A stretch of 64,000 bases of DNA, taken from positions 12,801,651 to 12,865,650 of the forward strand of contig NC_058063.1 of the NCBI RefSeq assembly GCF_020085105.1, given 5' to 3'. The notes beneath the pieces are model-generated. The model saw only the letters and a list, made by a program, of their open reading frames with translations, ran no database searches and had not been told where the DNA came from. Position 1 is the stretch's first letter; each line of letters begins with the position of its first letter. The translations under genes and the position numbers were made by a program. Shown piece after piece: positions 38,043-52,747 of this stretch. The DNA comes from Siniperca chuatsi. Its lineage: Eukaryota > Chordata > Actinopteri > Centrarchiformes > Sinipercidae.

Positions 38043-38489
38043 ACAGTTGTCAGTATCGACCAGTTACTATGCAGCTTGTTTTTCTTTTAATGCGATTCAT
38101 ACTGTAATCTTTGTCATACTTGAGGCATAACATTTAGCAGCTTGTCAACTAACCAACTTTGCTGGGGTGGGAAAGAGCTCAAATCTATTCACACAGTTTC
38201 TGCTTGAGGCAAAACATTTTTTTACTAATAATCTGCTGCCATCATGTGGTGTGACAGGAAACTGCATTGGTCCACTTAATGTTCCTGCTCCAGAGACATA
38301 CAAAATGTAATTTTGGGTTCAGGCTTTTCCAAAAATGCTCTTTGGCATCAAATTAGAAATTGTCTCTCTTACTGACTCTATCTACATGAACGCACTCTTG
38401 GACTACAAATGAAGGCAACTGGCGACATTTGTGCTGGTTTAAGAGCTCTATTGTGTCTTATGTAATTTTTGTGTATATATGTTGATACA

Positions 38490-38895
38490 CACTCAGCTGC
38501 CAGTTTATTAGGTACACCTAGCTAAAACTAATCTAATACAACAGTCCTGCAATAAAATCCTACTATCGTGGTTGAAGGTTATATTGAAAGAGATGTTGAT
38601 TAAACTGTGTGGTCATTTTAGAGGCTGAAGCCTGTGGTGCTGTTGAATTGTATTGAGTTATACGGAGTTTATGATATTTTGTCCACCCCGTTTATATCAT
38701 GCTAAATAACAGAAACACCTCTGTATAAAGCAATACAGCTCAGCAGCACCACAAACTGTTGAATCAACACCTCTAAAGCAGTTTCAACAATAACTGAGCA
38801 TTAAAACCTTCATGAAGGGTGGATTTATTGCAGGACTGTTTTGTATTAGAGTGTATTACTTATAGCTAGGTGTACCTATTAAACTGGCAACTGAG
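38490..38895. mobile_element. TIR-bearing non-autonomous DNA transposon (about 400 bp)
   Basis: Left terminus ACTCAGCTGCCAGTTTATTA then GGTACACCTAGCT. The right terminus on the minus strand reads ACTCAGTTGCCAGTTTAATA then GGTACACCTAGCT. Both continue with CAGTCCTGCAATAAA. The arms are long inverted repeats around a non-coding middle. The flanks TGATACAC and CTATACAC agree in six of eight positions, compatible with an aged 8-bp hAT-style target duplication, but this is not certain. Confidence 0.75.
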
Positions 38896-41218
38896 TCTAT
38901 ACACCTGTTGTAGTAAATGTAGGCAAATGTCACTTTTTAAGGATAAAGTGTTTATTACATTTTTTAAACTGAATTTTGTTGTGGACTCGCCACAACAATG
39001 TGATTTTTCAGCCCTCTCAGTCATAGCATACAGGTAAGTTTCTAAATGTAGATATCAGCTATTGGTTTTTTTTCTTCAAAATTTAAATATTAGACTGTGT
39101 TCCTTAATTTTACTCATTCTAGTGCAGGGGTAGGCAGCTGTACTATGGCGGGCCCAAAGTATACCGGCATATACTGTATTAGCTGCTGTTTCCCAACACC
39201 TCTACCTCCTCTTCCTCATGATGGTTTTGAAGTAAAACCAAAAGCTTGAAACAGCAAATGTATATCTGTCATTGTTTAGAGTAACTTTACTCTTGTAGGA
39301 GTTCTAAGCAGCTATCAAGTTAAATTTCACCTCCTCAGTTGCGTTTGTCAACAGTTCCTGGGAAAGGGGACTGCTGTCTCTCTTTCACCTCTCCCTACAC
39401 CTTCCCCGTGCACATTACTGGGAAAGCTAACAGCGTGAGGATTGTAATCTCTTCTAATCAAGCACATTGCCTGGTGTGAGTCCTACAGCCTTTTTTTTTT
39501 TTTTTTTTTTTTAACAAATGCTTTTATCCAGAGTGACAGGTGAAGCAATAATTTAGAGTAGTATGAAAACAAGTGCCACAACATTAATCAAGACTGGTAA
39601 AGTACTTTGGATTTGTCACTGACGATGAGCTTTTGTGGGAGAAGTCATGTGGCAGGTCTTAGGAGGACATAGTAGGTACCTAGGCCTCAGTGCTCCTCTG
39701 TTACGTGGAACTCTGAAGAGACAAAAGGAGGAGAGGAGGGAGCAAAGGAAACATATGTTATACTCCATCAAAAATAGACATCTGCCATTTATGATGTAAC
39801 TCTGTCAGAACTGAATTAAGTCCCACGATGAGCCTCATAGTATCAAGTTTTATTGTAAAGCTTGGACCTGGAAAACAATCCCGTCCACAAGTGACTCAGC
39901 ACTTTATGTACTGTGCTAGAGCAGAGTAAAACCTACAAAGTCCCTGACATGGAAGAGATAAGATGAGCCTGTATGTATGTTGAAAGCTTTACTGTGATCA
40001 AAAAGGGTACAAGTTTACCAGATTAATGTTTGGAAGAAACAAGTATTCTGGGGAGGGGGTATCACCTAAAATGATCAGTTAACATTCTGGTTTGAAGAGA
40101 AAGGGTTGTCTCCATTGTTAAAGAGAAGTGTGTAAACACATGAGGGACTCTTTAGATGAATACAGACTGTCTGGTTATGACGTACAGTACACAGAACAAA
40201 CCACCATAAGATTATGAAGCACAGAGGGGAGTTTAGGCGCAGATGTCACATGAGCAAGTAGAGTGAGTCATAGAGCTGTGGGACACTTGCGCAATAGACA
40301 GGTTATCAACTTTTCCTGTGAGCGTTACAGGAAACGGGCATATGAACGTCAAACTGTGACTCCCAGACTTAATTTACTTAGTAAATAAGTAAAGTAAGTA
40401 CATATTATATGTCAGATAAAATATTTGTTTTATTTTCAGTTGTATGATTTTTGTAATCTCTGAATAGACAGGTGCTTTAGAGTTAAAAATCAAGTAACTG
40501 ATTTGGTGAGTAGTGGTTCCTCATAAATTCCCAAAACTAGTACAGCAGTTATCTTCAAACCAGTATCCACCATCATTACACACCATTAAAGCTATATATT
40601 TTAAAAAAAAAAAAGTTAGTGACTTACTAGAAAATGAACCCCTTTTGATAAAATATAAGTTTTTTTAGGGGGGGGGGGGGTTATTTGATCTAATTACATA
40701 GTGTACATTTTTTGATTAAGGGAATTCATTCAGCGGTTTAGATCTGTGAGTCAAAGCTTACTTCATTAGATCGCAGCCTGAGTACATATATTGCATTTAA
40801 TGGGTCACAAGGTAAAAAAAGGCCAGGCTGGACTACCAACTGGGAAAAGTGGGCAACTACCCTAGAATTTGAGGGGCTCCACAATGCTCCTGTGTGATTA
40901 TAGGGGTCCATCAGCTCATTTTTGTCTAAGGGACCCCAACCAAGTTAATCTGGCCATGTGAAAGGGGAGGGAATTATACCCTTTGGGGTGTCAGCTTCAG
41001 GTGCAGAGCAGCGCTACTGAAGCTAGAAGGGATTGTTGCTCAATGACACTGCGGCAGGGTAGATTTTTTTCTCCTTTTTTTTTTCTATATATTAATGAAA
41101 TCACTGATCTTGTTATTACTTGTTTGATGTGGCAACAGTGGTAATTGCGAAACTTCAAGTCAATGTAGTCATTATTAAGCACTATGCTTGGATAATGAGT
41201 GAATAAACAATAACTCAC
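38896..41218. other. ctdnep1-gabarap spacer
   Basis: No conserved exon found. 39491-39535 is a T run followed by AACAAATGCTTTTATCCAGA, the reverse of the 3' tail core common to fish LINEs and SINEs. There is a poly-G run near 40669-40680, and the rest is AT-rich. The leftmost part of the antisense ORF reported below extends to 40997. Confidence 0.45.
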
Positions 41219-41485
41219 AATATATCCCATTTTGCCGAGGACCTGCTGAATGTCTTTGGGCCCAGATTTAGAGCAGCGTTGACCTACACAGCCAATAATA
41301 TCGCATGTTTTTGAGTTTCCTCTCTTGCTGCTAACTGCTGGGCCTCGGTCATATGACAAGGACAGCTGCCTCTTCACTGCCCTGCCCCACGTCTTTACGC
41401 GCAGCGGTTGATCAAAATAAAATAGTCCCGCAGAAAATTGCATCATAGATTTTAAACCACTTAAAAATAACGAATTTCGAGGCAA
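41219..41485 (-). other. Unrecognised ORF head-to-head with gabarap, possible first exon
   Basis: Minus-strand ORF from ATG 41485, open to 40997. A canonical donor GTGAGT follows 41219, where the reading ends LGKMGYI. The N-terminus (MPRNSLFLSGLKSMMQFSAG) is basic and hydrophobic like a mitochondrial presequence. Cys residues occur in CDIIGCVGQRC. The start lies 280 bp from the gabarap ATG, so it could be a divergent transcript from a shared promoter. I could not find a convincing next exon or name a family. It may be a chance ORF. Confidence 0.3.
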
Positions 41486-41735
41486 GCCATTTTACTTTAA
41501 TAAACAACGATTATCACACACGATTAACATTAACGTGGTCTGGGATAGCGCGAAGTCTACCCTGCGAACTAGCCTCTCTGCTACGTCATATTGTTATTGT
41601 ATCCCTCCGCCTCAGTCGCACTAGGAAAACAGCTGTGACGAGCTCAAAGCTAGTTAGCATCGTTTGTTTTTGTCGTGTGTGTCAGCGATTTGAGCCGTTC
41701 CTTGAGCAAACCGCGATCGTACAACCTAGGAGTGA

Positions 41736-43991
<2,256 letters not shown>

Positions 43992-44945
43992 TCCCACTAC
44001 CATCCCCCTCCAACCACTACCCACCTTTCTGAGACCTCCACCATTCATTCATTTAAATATTAAAACCAGCTCAGCAGCCTAGAGTTCCCAGAGTAAATAT
44101 GTCAAATGCACTTTCACCACCCATACATTACCCCTCTCCCATCCATTTATGTCTTTATTATTCTGCAGTCTGAATTGTATTTGCCTCCACTTAGCTTTTC
44201 ACTAGCGACTTGGGTTAAGTGGTCTCATGGCCAGTTATTTTTCTAGTGTCATAATTGATCATACTTTACTGAGAACACTGCGAAAGAATAACGAAATAAT
44301 GTTAGAACTAGGCCTTAATTATAGTTACCCCAGGTTTAAGGGAAGAAAGGCATAGTATGTGAGTTCAAAGCCGCTCTTACTGACAATGAAGATAGTTATT
44401 GATTGTCCACTTTTGTTGGCTTGCAGAAGTGTGTTTTGTGTTCAGGGTAGGAATTTAAAAGCATCTAGCAGTTTAAGACAGGTTATTTTGTTTCTGACAG
44501 AGTAAAGGATAACTGTTTTGCAGCAGTTCTTTTCCTAGAAAAAACTGAAATGGCTAGGTAATTATTATTATTTTAAATTCACCAGGCACTGAAGTCTTGA
44601 GAATGAGAATTTAGTGTGCTGCCCTGCATCAGACCTTAGCAAGGAGTATAATATAATTCAGACTAAACAATCATCCTCTGCTTTCAGTGGTAAGACTATT
44701 ATGTTGACTGCTACTATGATTATTGTTATTATTGTTAATTTTAGATGGCTTAATTTCTAAAGGTATTGTAAAGCTGAGTGCAATTTTCTCTTTTTGTAAG
44801 TTTGTCTCCTTTTTTTAAAAACAAAAAGTAAGATTTGAACTCTGTATACAGCTGCATAACTGGCTCTTTCTCTCCACTCGTGACCATACATGATAAAATG
44901 TGATGAAAAGCTATCTGTGTTTCTTGTCTTTGTTACAGGATGACA

Positions 44946-44951
44946 AATAAA
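44946..44951 (+). terminator. AATAAA polyadenylation signal of gabarap
   Basis: AATAAATAAATAAAT followed by a T-rich stretch, about 950 bp after the stop. Confidence 0.6.
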
Positions 44952-44999
44952 TAAATAAATGCATGATCATCTTTTTTTTATTTTTTCCCCCTGAGTGAC

Positions 45000-46178
45000 C
45001 AGATAGACCAAACATTCTCCAGTCATTACAGTCTACATTTGTTTTAGAGGGTGTTAAAATCTGTACAACATACAACACCCTGAACTGATTATATAGTTCA
45101 GCCTTTGTTCCTGTATTTGCATGGGTCGCCTTGTATCAGCTACTGTGGCTGCTCAAATAATGCGTACCTTTCCAAGTTGTGCAAAGCCACTTGTATTTTT
45201 TATGTTTTGTTTTTTTCCCGAGAAGCTGGTCTGGCTAAACATAAGATCTACTTTTGTCCTTATTTCAATCATTACAAAAACTATTTACAGTGGTAAGACG
45301 GAGCAACAATTGGGGTAAAGAAATCAGGCACCAGATATAAGCATATGCTGTAGGGAGTAAAAGGGTCAAGGCAAAGTAAATAAGTTCATCAAGAACAAAA
45401 TAATTAAATATAAATGTACAGGAGGCAACCAAAGGACTTTGACATACATGTCAGTATACAGTTTTTCTTTAAATCTTAGATATAATTTTCAGACAGAACG
45501 CAATTCAGAGGGAAAGCCCGGATGTCGTCCTTGGCACCGGAAGTGCAACATTATCACCCGGGCTGAAAAGCTCTCCGTCTGTTTATATTTTGGTAGAAGT
45601 TTTGAATTTATCTTGGTTAACTGCTCTAGACGCGGTCAAGTCGTCTCAAATTGAAAACCGCATGACGGTTAGGTTCTTATTAAACGACTCACAAAGCAAT
45701 AAAAGTAAGATATTTATGACTTTATCACTCCGCGACAGTAAAGTAACGTTAACTAGGAAAGATGCAAAAAAATACGTTAGTGCTAAGCAGTTAGCTAGCT
45801 AACTCCAGTTAACGTTTGTGCTCGGGCATGTTTAAAAATAATATTGTTGCCGCTGTTTTGCAAGTTTAAGCTCCATAAATCTTCATATTATCTTAAATTA
45901 TACCGCGGCCGTTGATGTATTACACTGAATTGTACTCTGTTTAACGGCATGAGTCTGTTTAACGGCAGTTAAAGCTAACAATGCTAACTTAACTGTTAGC
46001 AGAATAGCAGCTAGGCCTTTAACCGTTTCATCCGTAGTTTTTTTGTACGTTACTTGTTACAGGTGAGATGTACATAATTGATGCCGTTAAGTATACGCAG
46101 GGTATTCCTTGTAACCTTTTACAACTGTTAAACTGAACATTTTATCCACACCAGCTGGCCCCTCCACTGCCTGTCACC
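45000..46178 (+). promoter_or_regulatory. gps2 upstream region and 5' UTR
   Basis: An ETS-type site CCGGAAGTG lies at 45537-45545 in a housekeeping-like setting. The coding exon opens after an acceptor ending at 46154 (TTATCCACACCAG), so at least one untranslated exon should lie upstream, probably between 45550 and 46060. No ORF with family features. Confidence 0.45.
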
Positions 46179-49100
46179 ATGCCCGCCCTGCTGGAGAGAC
46201 CCAAGCTCTCCAACGCGATGGCCAGAGCCCTCCACAAACACATCATGAGGGAGAGGGAGCGCAAGAGACAAGGTGCGCAGTCACTGTATGTGTGTCTGTG
46301 TTTGAAAACTTGCTTAGCCGAGTGGGTACTGTCACAACTGAAGAGGTATACATTCTGTACTTGTATCGAATTGTAATTGGGACTGCAAATAATACGTTTC
46401 ACTGTAGAACATTGTGTTTGTTTTTCCTGAGTTCCCATTTGGCATTTAGTCTATTAAATGTAAAAAAAAATAACGACAGCTGTTTCCCTCTGCAATAAGG
46501 ACTCTGAATTCTGCCTGCCAATTTAATAATATACCCCAGCATCTATTTGCTATTTTAAATATGCGGTTTTCTCTACCCACCCAGAAATACTATGATTATT
46601 ATATATTGTTTGATATGTTATATTGATGTCTGTCATTACATTTATTTAGCCGACTTACAAAATTGCATTCAACCAGGTGGATACAATCCAAAACTCATGC
46701 AAGAATTCTTGCAACAAGAATCATGCAAGTACATCAACTTAATCAAATATGCTGAACTGCTACATTTAGAAATCCCCCTAGTAGTGAGGGAGTAGCAAGC
46801 TGGTTTCGCGGTAGCAGAGTGTAGTGAATGGGCTGGGGTGAATGGTTTGACCATGTCCTGAATGTAGGATTGGCCTGAGCCATTCGCAGCATGTACCAGT
46901 GTCTTTAATTGGATTCAAGCAGCCACCGGTAGCCAGTGCAGGGTGCGGAGGAGCGGTGGAGTGTGGGAGAACCTGGGTAGATTGAAGACCATACAGGCTG
47001 CTGCATTCTGGGTCAGCTGCAGAGGTCAGATGGCACATGCAGGCAGGACAGCCATGAGCGAGTTGCAGTGGTCTAGGCGCGAGATGACAAGAACCTGGAC
47101 CAGAACATTTGCTGCCTCCTGGGTGATGAAGGGACATATCCTCCTGATGTTGTGTAGAACCAATCTGCAGGACAGTGAAGGACAGTTGGTCATCCAGTAT
47201 CACACCCAGGTTCCTTGCAGTTCAAAGCGAGGAGACCACAGAGTTCTCAACGACAACGGAGAGTTCGTGGGCGGGAGATGCCTTCCCTGGAAGGAAGAGC
47301 AGCTCAGTCTTATTGAGGTTAAGCTTAAGGTGGTGTGTAGACATCCACTAAGAGATGTCAGCCAGACATGCAGAGATTCGTGCTGCCACCTGGGTTTCAG
47401 ACCGGGGAAAAGATAGCATTAGTTGAGTGTCATCTACATAGCTGTGGTAGGAAAAGCCATGAGAGTGAATATTAGAGCCAAGTGACTTGGTAAAAAGAAA
47501 AGAGGAGGGGGGCCCAGTAGTGAGGCTACAAGGTTCAGACACAGATTCTCTCCAAATTACCCTGTAAGTGTGGGCCTTAAGGTAGGATGTGAACAGGGAG
47601 AGAGCTTGAGACTCCCACTTCTTGGACGGTGGAGAGAAGGATCAAACACTGTTGAAAGGTCCAGCAGGATGACAACGGAGGAGAGGGAGGCTGCGCTAGC
47701 AGTGTGGAGTTCCTCTGTGATGGCAGGGAGGGCAGTCTCAGTGGAGTGGCCTGCCTTGAAATCAAACTGGTGGGGGTCAACAAGGGTGTTCTGGCTGAGA
47801 TATGCAGAAAGTTGAGTGAAGACTGCACGCTCAGTTGTTTTAGAAAGAATAGATACATGTCTGTAATTCTTTACTTCAGAAGGGTCGAGTGTGGGTTTCT
47901 TTTAAAAGAGAGTTCAGCAGGTGGATGGTGAAATGAGGAGCATATGTCATCTATCTTTTTTACAAAATAGTTAACAAAGTTGCTCGGTACAAGGGAGGAA
48001 GGATCAAGGAGGGTAGAGAAGATAGAAACGTTTTTTGGGTTTGTAGAAAGAAGATTGAATTTTGGATTGAAAGAAAGAGATTTTAGCTGCAGATGAGGAG
48101 ACGGAGGAAGGGGAAAGAAGAGATTGATAGCAAGGAGGTCCTGAGAGCCCTTGGATTTCCAATATTCTCTTTCAGTTGCCCGTAGGCTGGTTCTGTCAGC
48201 ACGCACTGAGTCAGACAACCACGGAGCTGGAGGGGTCGGGCGAGCCTGCCGAGAGGTGAGAGGACACAGAGAGTCCAGAGAAGACGACAAAGTAAAGAGG
48301 AGAGTGTCCGTGGCAGAGTCGGGAGGCATGAGTGAGAATGAGTCAGGTGAGGGGAGAGCTGATCGGACAGATGAGAGGAGGAAGACGGGGAGCGAAGGTT
48401 GCGGCGGATAGGGACAGTATGTGTAGAAGAGAGGGGGAGAGAGTAGGATATGAAGAAGTGGTCAGAGACATGAAGAGGAGTTACAGAAAGGTTAGTGATA
48501 GAGCAGTTCCTGGTGAATATAAGGTTGGTTACCAGTTATGTGCAATGCTGCAGGCAACTTCACAACCTAAAACATTCACTTTGGGATGTTATGTAACCAA
48601 AAAGGAAAAGGCTTCATAAACAGGCTTTATTGTAGGCCTTGTATTGGATTAAATTAGATTAAGATTTGTAGAGTATTAACTGTACTCTACTAACATACAT
48701 ATTAACAGTTTACTCTCTGAAGGCCCCGCAGAATGAGAATATTCACTTTTATTTTTAAGTAGATTTGATTTCTAATAATACTTACTCATTCTACATTGTT
48801 GTTCTACGTTGTTGCTTTTTGTTTTTAAGTAAGGGATTTGAATGTGTTTACCACCACTGAATGACATGAATATAATTTTTCAGAGGAGGAAGAGGTGGAT
48901 AAAATGATGGAGCAGAAGATGAAGGAGGAGGAAGAGCGAAAGAGGACAAAAGAAATAGAGGAGAGGATGTCTTTGGAGGAAACCAAAGAGCAGGTTGGAA
49001 ACGTGATAAAAACACAAACTGCTTACAAGTTTGACTTCTCTACTGCAATCTGTGCTTCCAACTCCATGTGGCTTTGCCGTCTTACTGTGGGTTGGGACAA

Positions 49101-52003
49101 ATAATATAGGGCTTAATAAATGGCAACATGTTTTCTTATACTATGATTCCCAACCCCAATCTAAACCTCAGGTAATGAAGATGGGAGAAAAGCTTCAGGG
49201 ACTCCAAGAAGAGAAACACCAGCTCTTCTTACAGCTCAAAAAAGTACTTCATGAAGAGGAAAAGAGGCGCAGAAAGGAGCAGAGGTAGTAAGGATGCCAT
49301 GGCTTTTGTTTTCTAATTCAGTACACAAAAGGTATGACAGAATTTTATTATTAAGCCCAGAAGTATATCTAAGTATTTTTGGTATTCAGTTGCATTTCTG
49401 TGCCTTCTGTCCTTTCTAGTGATATCACAACATTGACGTCAGCCAGCTACCAATCCAGCCTGCCCATGCATGCAGGGCAACACCTCCTCAGCATTCAAGG
49501 TAAGGCAGTTTTCAAGTATTATGTATCGCCTAACCTCATCTGGGTTATCTGGAAAATTTAAATGGTCCTTTTGACATTATTAATATTAGAACTGATCCTT
49601 CTCTTTGCCTCTCAGGCAGCCCAGTCAGCCACAGTCGACCTGGTGCGCTGCTTGGAGAACGTAGCAAACAGCTGTTCCCAGCTGCTGTGATTCCAGTGAG
49701 TAAAGGGGTGCTTCACTCGAAGAACTGATGTCTTTTCATAAAATATCATTGTCTCAACACAGATACTTCTCCATAGGTCATATGTTTGAGTATGGAGCAT
49801 AATTTGTTCATTCAGTCCTGTATGTATAGAAATTGTCTCTGATTTTTCTGATAATCGCCAGTTACAGTTACACCAATTAATCCATGTGCTTTAGGAGGAG
49901 CAAATTTAGACACCAGTATTGCGTATTCCACTGTTTACCCCTCCTCCTCCTCCAGGCACGTCACTATCAGACGCCTGGGTTCAGCTCGGGCTCAGCAGAG
50001 CACGGACAGTTCAGCGGGGGCCAGGGGGTCCATGAGCCCTATGGGGTGGCTCAGGCCCAGCATCCCTCCACCTATGCCCCTGGACCATCTGTACCTGTCA
50101 GTTTTGCAAGCAGCTCTCAGATCAGAGGTAAAGGACATGTGTGTTTACGTGGCAGTGATCACACAGCGTCTGTAAAATAAGAAAACATGCACGCAGTTAC
50201 GTGCTCACTGAAATAACTTCATTTCTGTAATATAGTACATACAGTCCTGATAAAAGAAATACGATTTCTCTCCAGGTTTTGTTATCTGTAAATTAATTCC
50301 CTAGTTCAGTAGTCTTTTAATCAGGCTTACATTGTCCTTTGTGCTTGTGGCATACTCATATCAATTATTTTAAGCACATAAAAGTGGGATGTAGTGGTTG
50401 TAGTAAGAATAAGTTGCTTTCATTCTCCAACAGGTGCGTCTGCGTTTCAGGCCATGCAGTACCTCCCCCACCAGCAGCCTGGCTACCCCGTCCACAGTCA
50501 CTTCACCTCCCAGCCTGGTCAGTTCCTCCGTTGTCATCGTCCTTGTGTTCCCACTGCTGTTCTTTCTCAGAGACTTCTCAATAACAGTCAACCACAGCCG
50601 AAATAAAATGCAGAGTATCATAAAATAACTTGAATGTAGGCACTGTATTTGATGTAAATGATTGTTTGATTATAAATGGTAATCTCTGTATCTCATGCAG
50701 GATACATTCCTGGAGCAGGAATACCCCTCCAGAAGCAGCTGGAACATGCCAACCAACAGTCAGGCTTTACTGATGCAGTAAGAACATTTGAAATGTAGCT
50801 TTAGGATAGTCTTGCTGAAGACCCATAAACATACACTGAAATGTATCAACTTTGTTTTATATTTATGAAGTATCAACAGTTTACTGATGTATGAGTTTAA
50901 TTCATAAGCTTTCATAAACTAAATAAACAATTTTATGTATTGGATAATGTATTCTAAAAAGAGGGACTGTTTAAAAATGCTGCAGTCCCACAAATAATAA
51001 TCTATATCTAATATGTAAGTGTCAGACAGTACATAAAAAATAAGTTTGGGCCCAAACATGCCTGACTGTCTAAATGGTGGATGCCATCACTTCCTTATCT
51101 GATTACACTTTTTTTGTATCTCGTTGTTCTCACAGGGTGCTTTAAGGCCCATGCATCCACCAGCCATGCATCCAGCTGCTCCAGGACTGCTGCCCACACC
51201 ATCGATGGCGGTCCAGATTCCCACTGCAAAGGTGAATCCCCAAAACACAAACACACACACACACACAGAAGAGTGTTCTGTTCCTTTAATGAGCCTGTGA
51301 CAGGTGTGTGTATGTTTAGTCTTGCAAGCAGTATAGCGACATAGCCTTTCCTCTGGCGCCACCCTGAGGCCTCCCTTAAGGCAGAATGGCAAAATCGTCT
51401 CTTATTTTTCCATCCAACAGTTTAGTTTTCTGGTGCATCATGAGCATTACAGCCTCACAGGGCTGCTGCCATGGCTGTAGACATGCAGGTTGTCTGCACA
51501 TGATCACCAGCTTGAGCCACAGTTTTCCAATCTAGAGGGCAATGATGCCGAAACTCGCAACGGTGTTTCCTTCGGTGTTGCATACCGCTCAGATTTTTGT
51601 CGAAGTTTTAAATAATTTTTTACCTGTGTTTACACCTTTCAAAGTGCATCCGATCAGATTATAATGTATTGCCTTAGAGTTGCTCCCAATCATTGTTTGT
51701 GCTGTGCTTACCTGTGTAGTTTCAGAGAAGTTCCCCTTACTCCCTCTAAATACTTTCTATACTGTCATGTGTTTCTGTTCATGATGTACACTCCATTTAC
51801 TGTAAAAAATAAAAGTAAAAATCCTGACATTTTTTGTCTGAGAGAATAAGTTTCTCACTAAACACTGACAGTTGTCATTTTATCATGTTGTTACATGTTT
51901 CCATCAACAGTCCCCATTCCAGAGCTCTCCCCAGGGTGCTCCTCGCCACAGCTTCCTCCCCCACAGCCAGAGCGGGCAGAGGTTCTACCACCATGGCAAG
52001 TAA
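46179..52003 (+). CDS. gps2: G protein pathway suppressor 2, 10 coding exons, 332 aa
   Basis: Coding exons: 46179-46272, 48884-48993, 49172-49284, 49420-49499, 49616-49695, 49956-50127, 50434-50517, 50701-50777, 51136-51231, 51911-52003 (999 nt, 332 aa, GT-AG). The N-terminus MPALLERPKLSNAMARALHK and the long charged coiled coil (about residues 20-105: EEEVDKMMEQKMKEEEERK, LQEEKHQLFLQLKKVLHEEE) are the parts that bind NCoR/SMRT and TBL1 in mammals. The rest is Gln/Pro/His-rich and ends PHSQSGQRFYHHGK, against NPRFYHK in human. GPS2 is a core subunit of the NCoR-HDAC3 corepressor, inhibits UBC13, and shuttles between mitochondria and nucleus in mammals. Human is 327 aa. Intron 1 carries an antisense LINE. 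Confidence 0.96.
46640..48540 (-). mobile_element. 5'-truncated LINE, L2/Maui-like (CR1/Jockey group), antisense in gps2 intron 1
   Basis: Minus-strand conceptual translation shows the endonuclease-RT linker (APWLSDSVRADRTSLRATER, EYWKSKGSQDLLAIN, FVNYFVKKIDDI) and the RT catalytic block FSYHSYVDDTQLMLSF followed by ARISACLADIS. The left end reads, on the minus strand, GTCGGCTAAATAAATGTAAT, a known 3' tail type for these fish LINEs. Most of the endonuclease is absent, and the frame is interrupted several times between and after these blocks. About 1.9 kb. Plus-strand ORFs inside it are shadows. Confidence 0.75.
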
Positions 52004-52703
52004 CTCACAGCCACCTTCACCGTCGCCGAGATTTCACAGCTTAAGATTCTGGAGAACATTCTGGACGAGGAATGGATCAACTTCTTCAAACAAAGTCATT
52101 AGGCTGGATTATGGCATATGATTTTATTTTTTATTTCCTGTATAGCATCTTGTTTTGACTCGGTTGATGAGTTATCTGCAGTCATGCTTATGTGCTTTTG
52201 TAAACAGCCAACTTGGATTTTTACTTAACTTCAAATGATGTTAATTTGTAAAATAGATTATTATTTTAGCTACACTCTAAAGTCATTCTGGAGGTGCTTC
52301 TGTGCACCGAAATGTTAATATCTTGTGTAAACCAAGACTGCATGAACCAGAGCTTTTTCTTTGTATACTAACATTCATAATTCCAACATCAGAGTGTAGC
52401 GGTAAATATTCAGCAGCACCTAGTAGTTAGAGTACGTGGATTAAATCAACATGTTTCCACTGAGGTCACACGCACACTCATGAACACTACTGTAGCTGAA
52501 ACACATTTGACTTAACTGACTCTGTTTCACTATGCTGCTGACTTCTTGCTGATCACATTGGACCCATTAGAGTTGGTTACCACAAATCAAGTCAAGATGA
52601 CCATTTTTCTGACACAATTACAGGGGATTTCCAGTGTTATTGTCCTCTTCTACAGCATAAATTAAGTTTAAATCTCTGCTGTTTCAAAGCTTTCATGTTG
52701 CTC

Positions 52704-52709
52704 AATAAA
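52704..52709 (+). terminator. AATAAA polyadenylation signal of gps2
   Basis: CTCAATAAAACG, 700 bp after the gps2 stop. It lies 39 bp from an opposing minus-strand AATAAA at 52753-52748. Confidence 0.6.
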
Positions 52710-52747
52710 ACGATAAGCAAACGCCACGTCCAACAGTTTGTGTCATC

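Noticed and set aside
46943-47416. 157-aa plus-strand ORF in gps2 intron 1
   Set aside because: Antisense shadow of the L2-like LINE, whose coding strand is minus.
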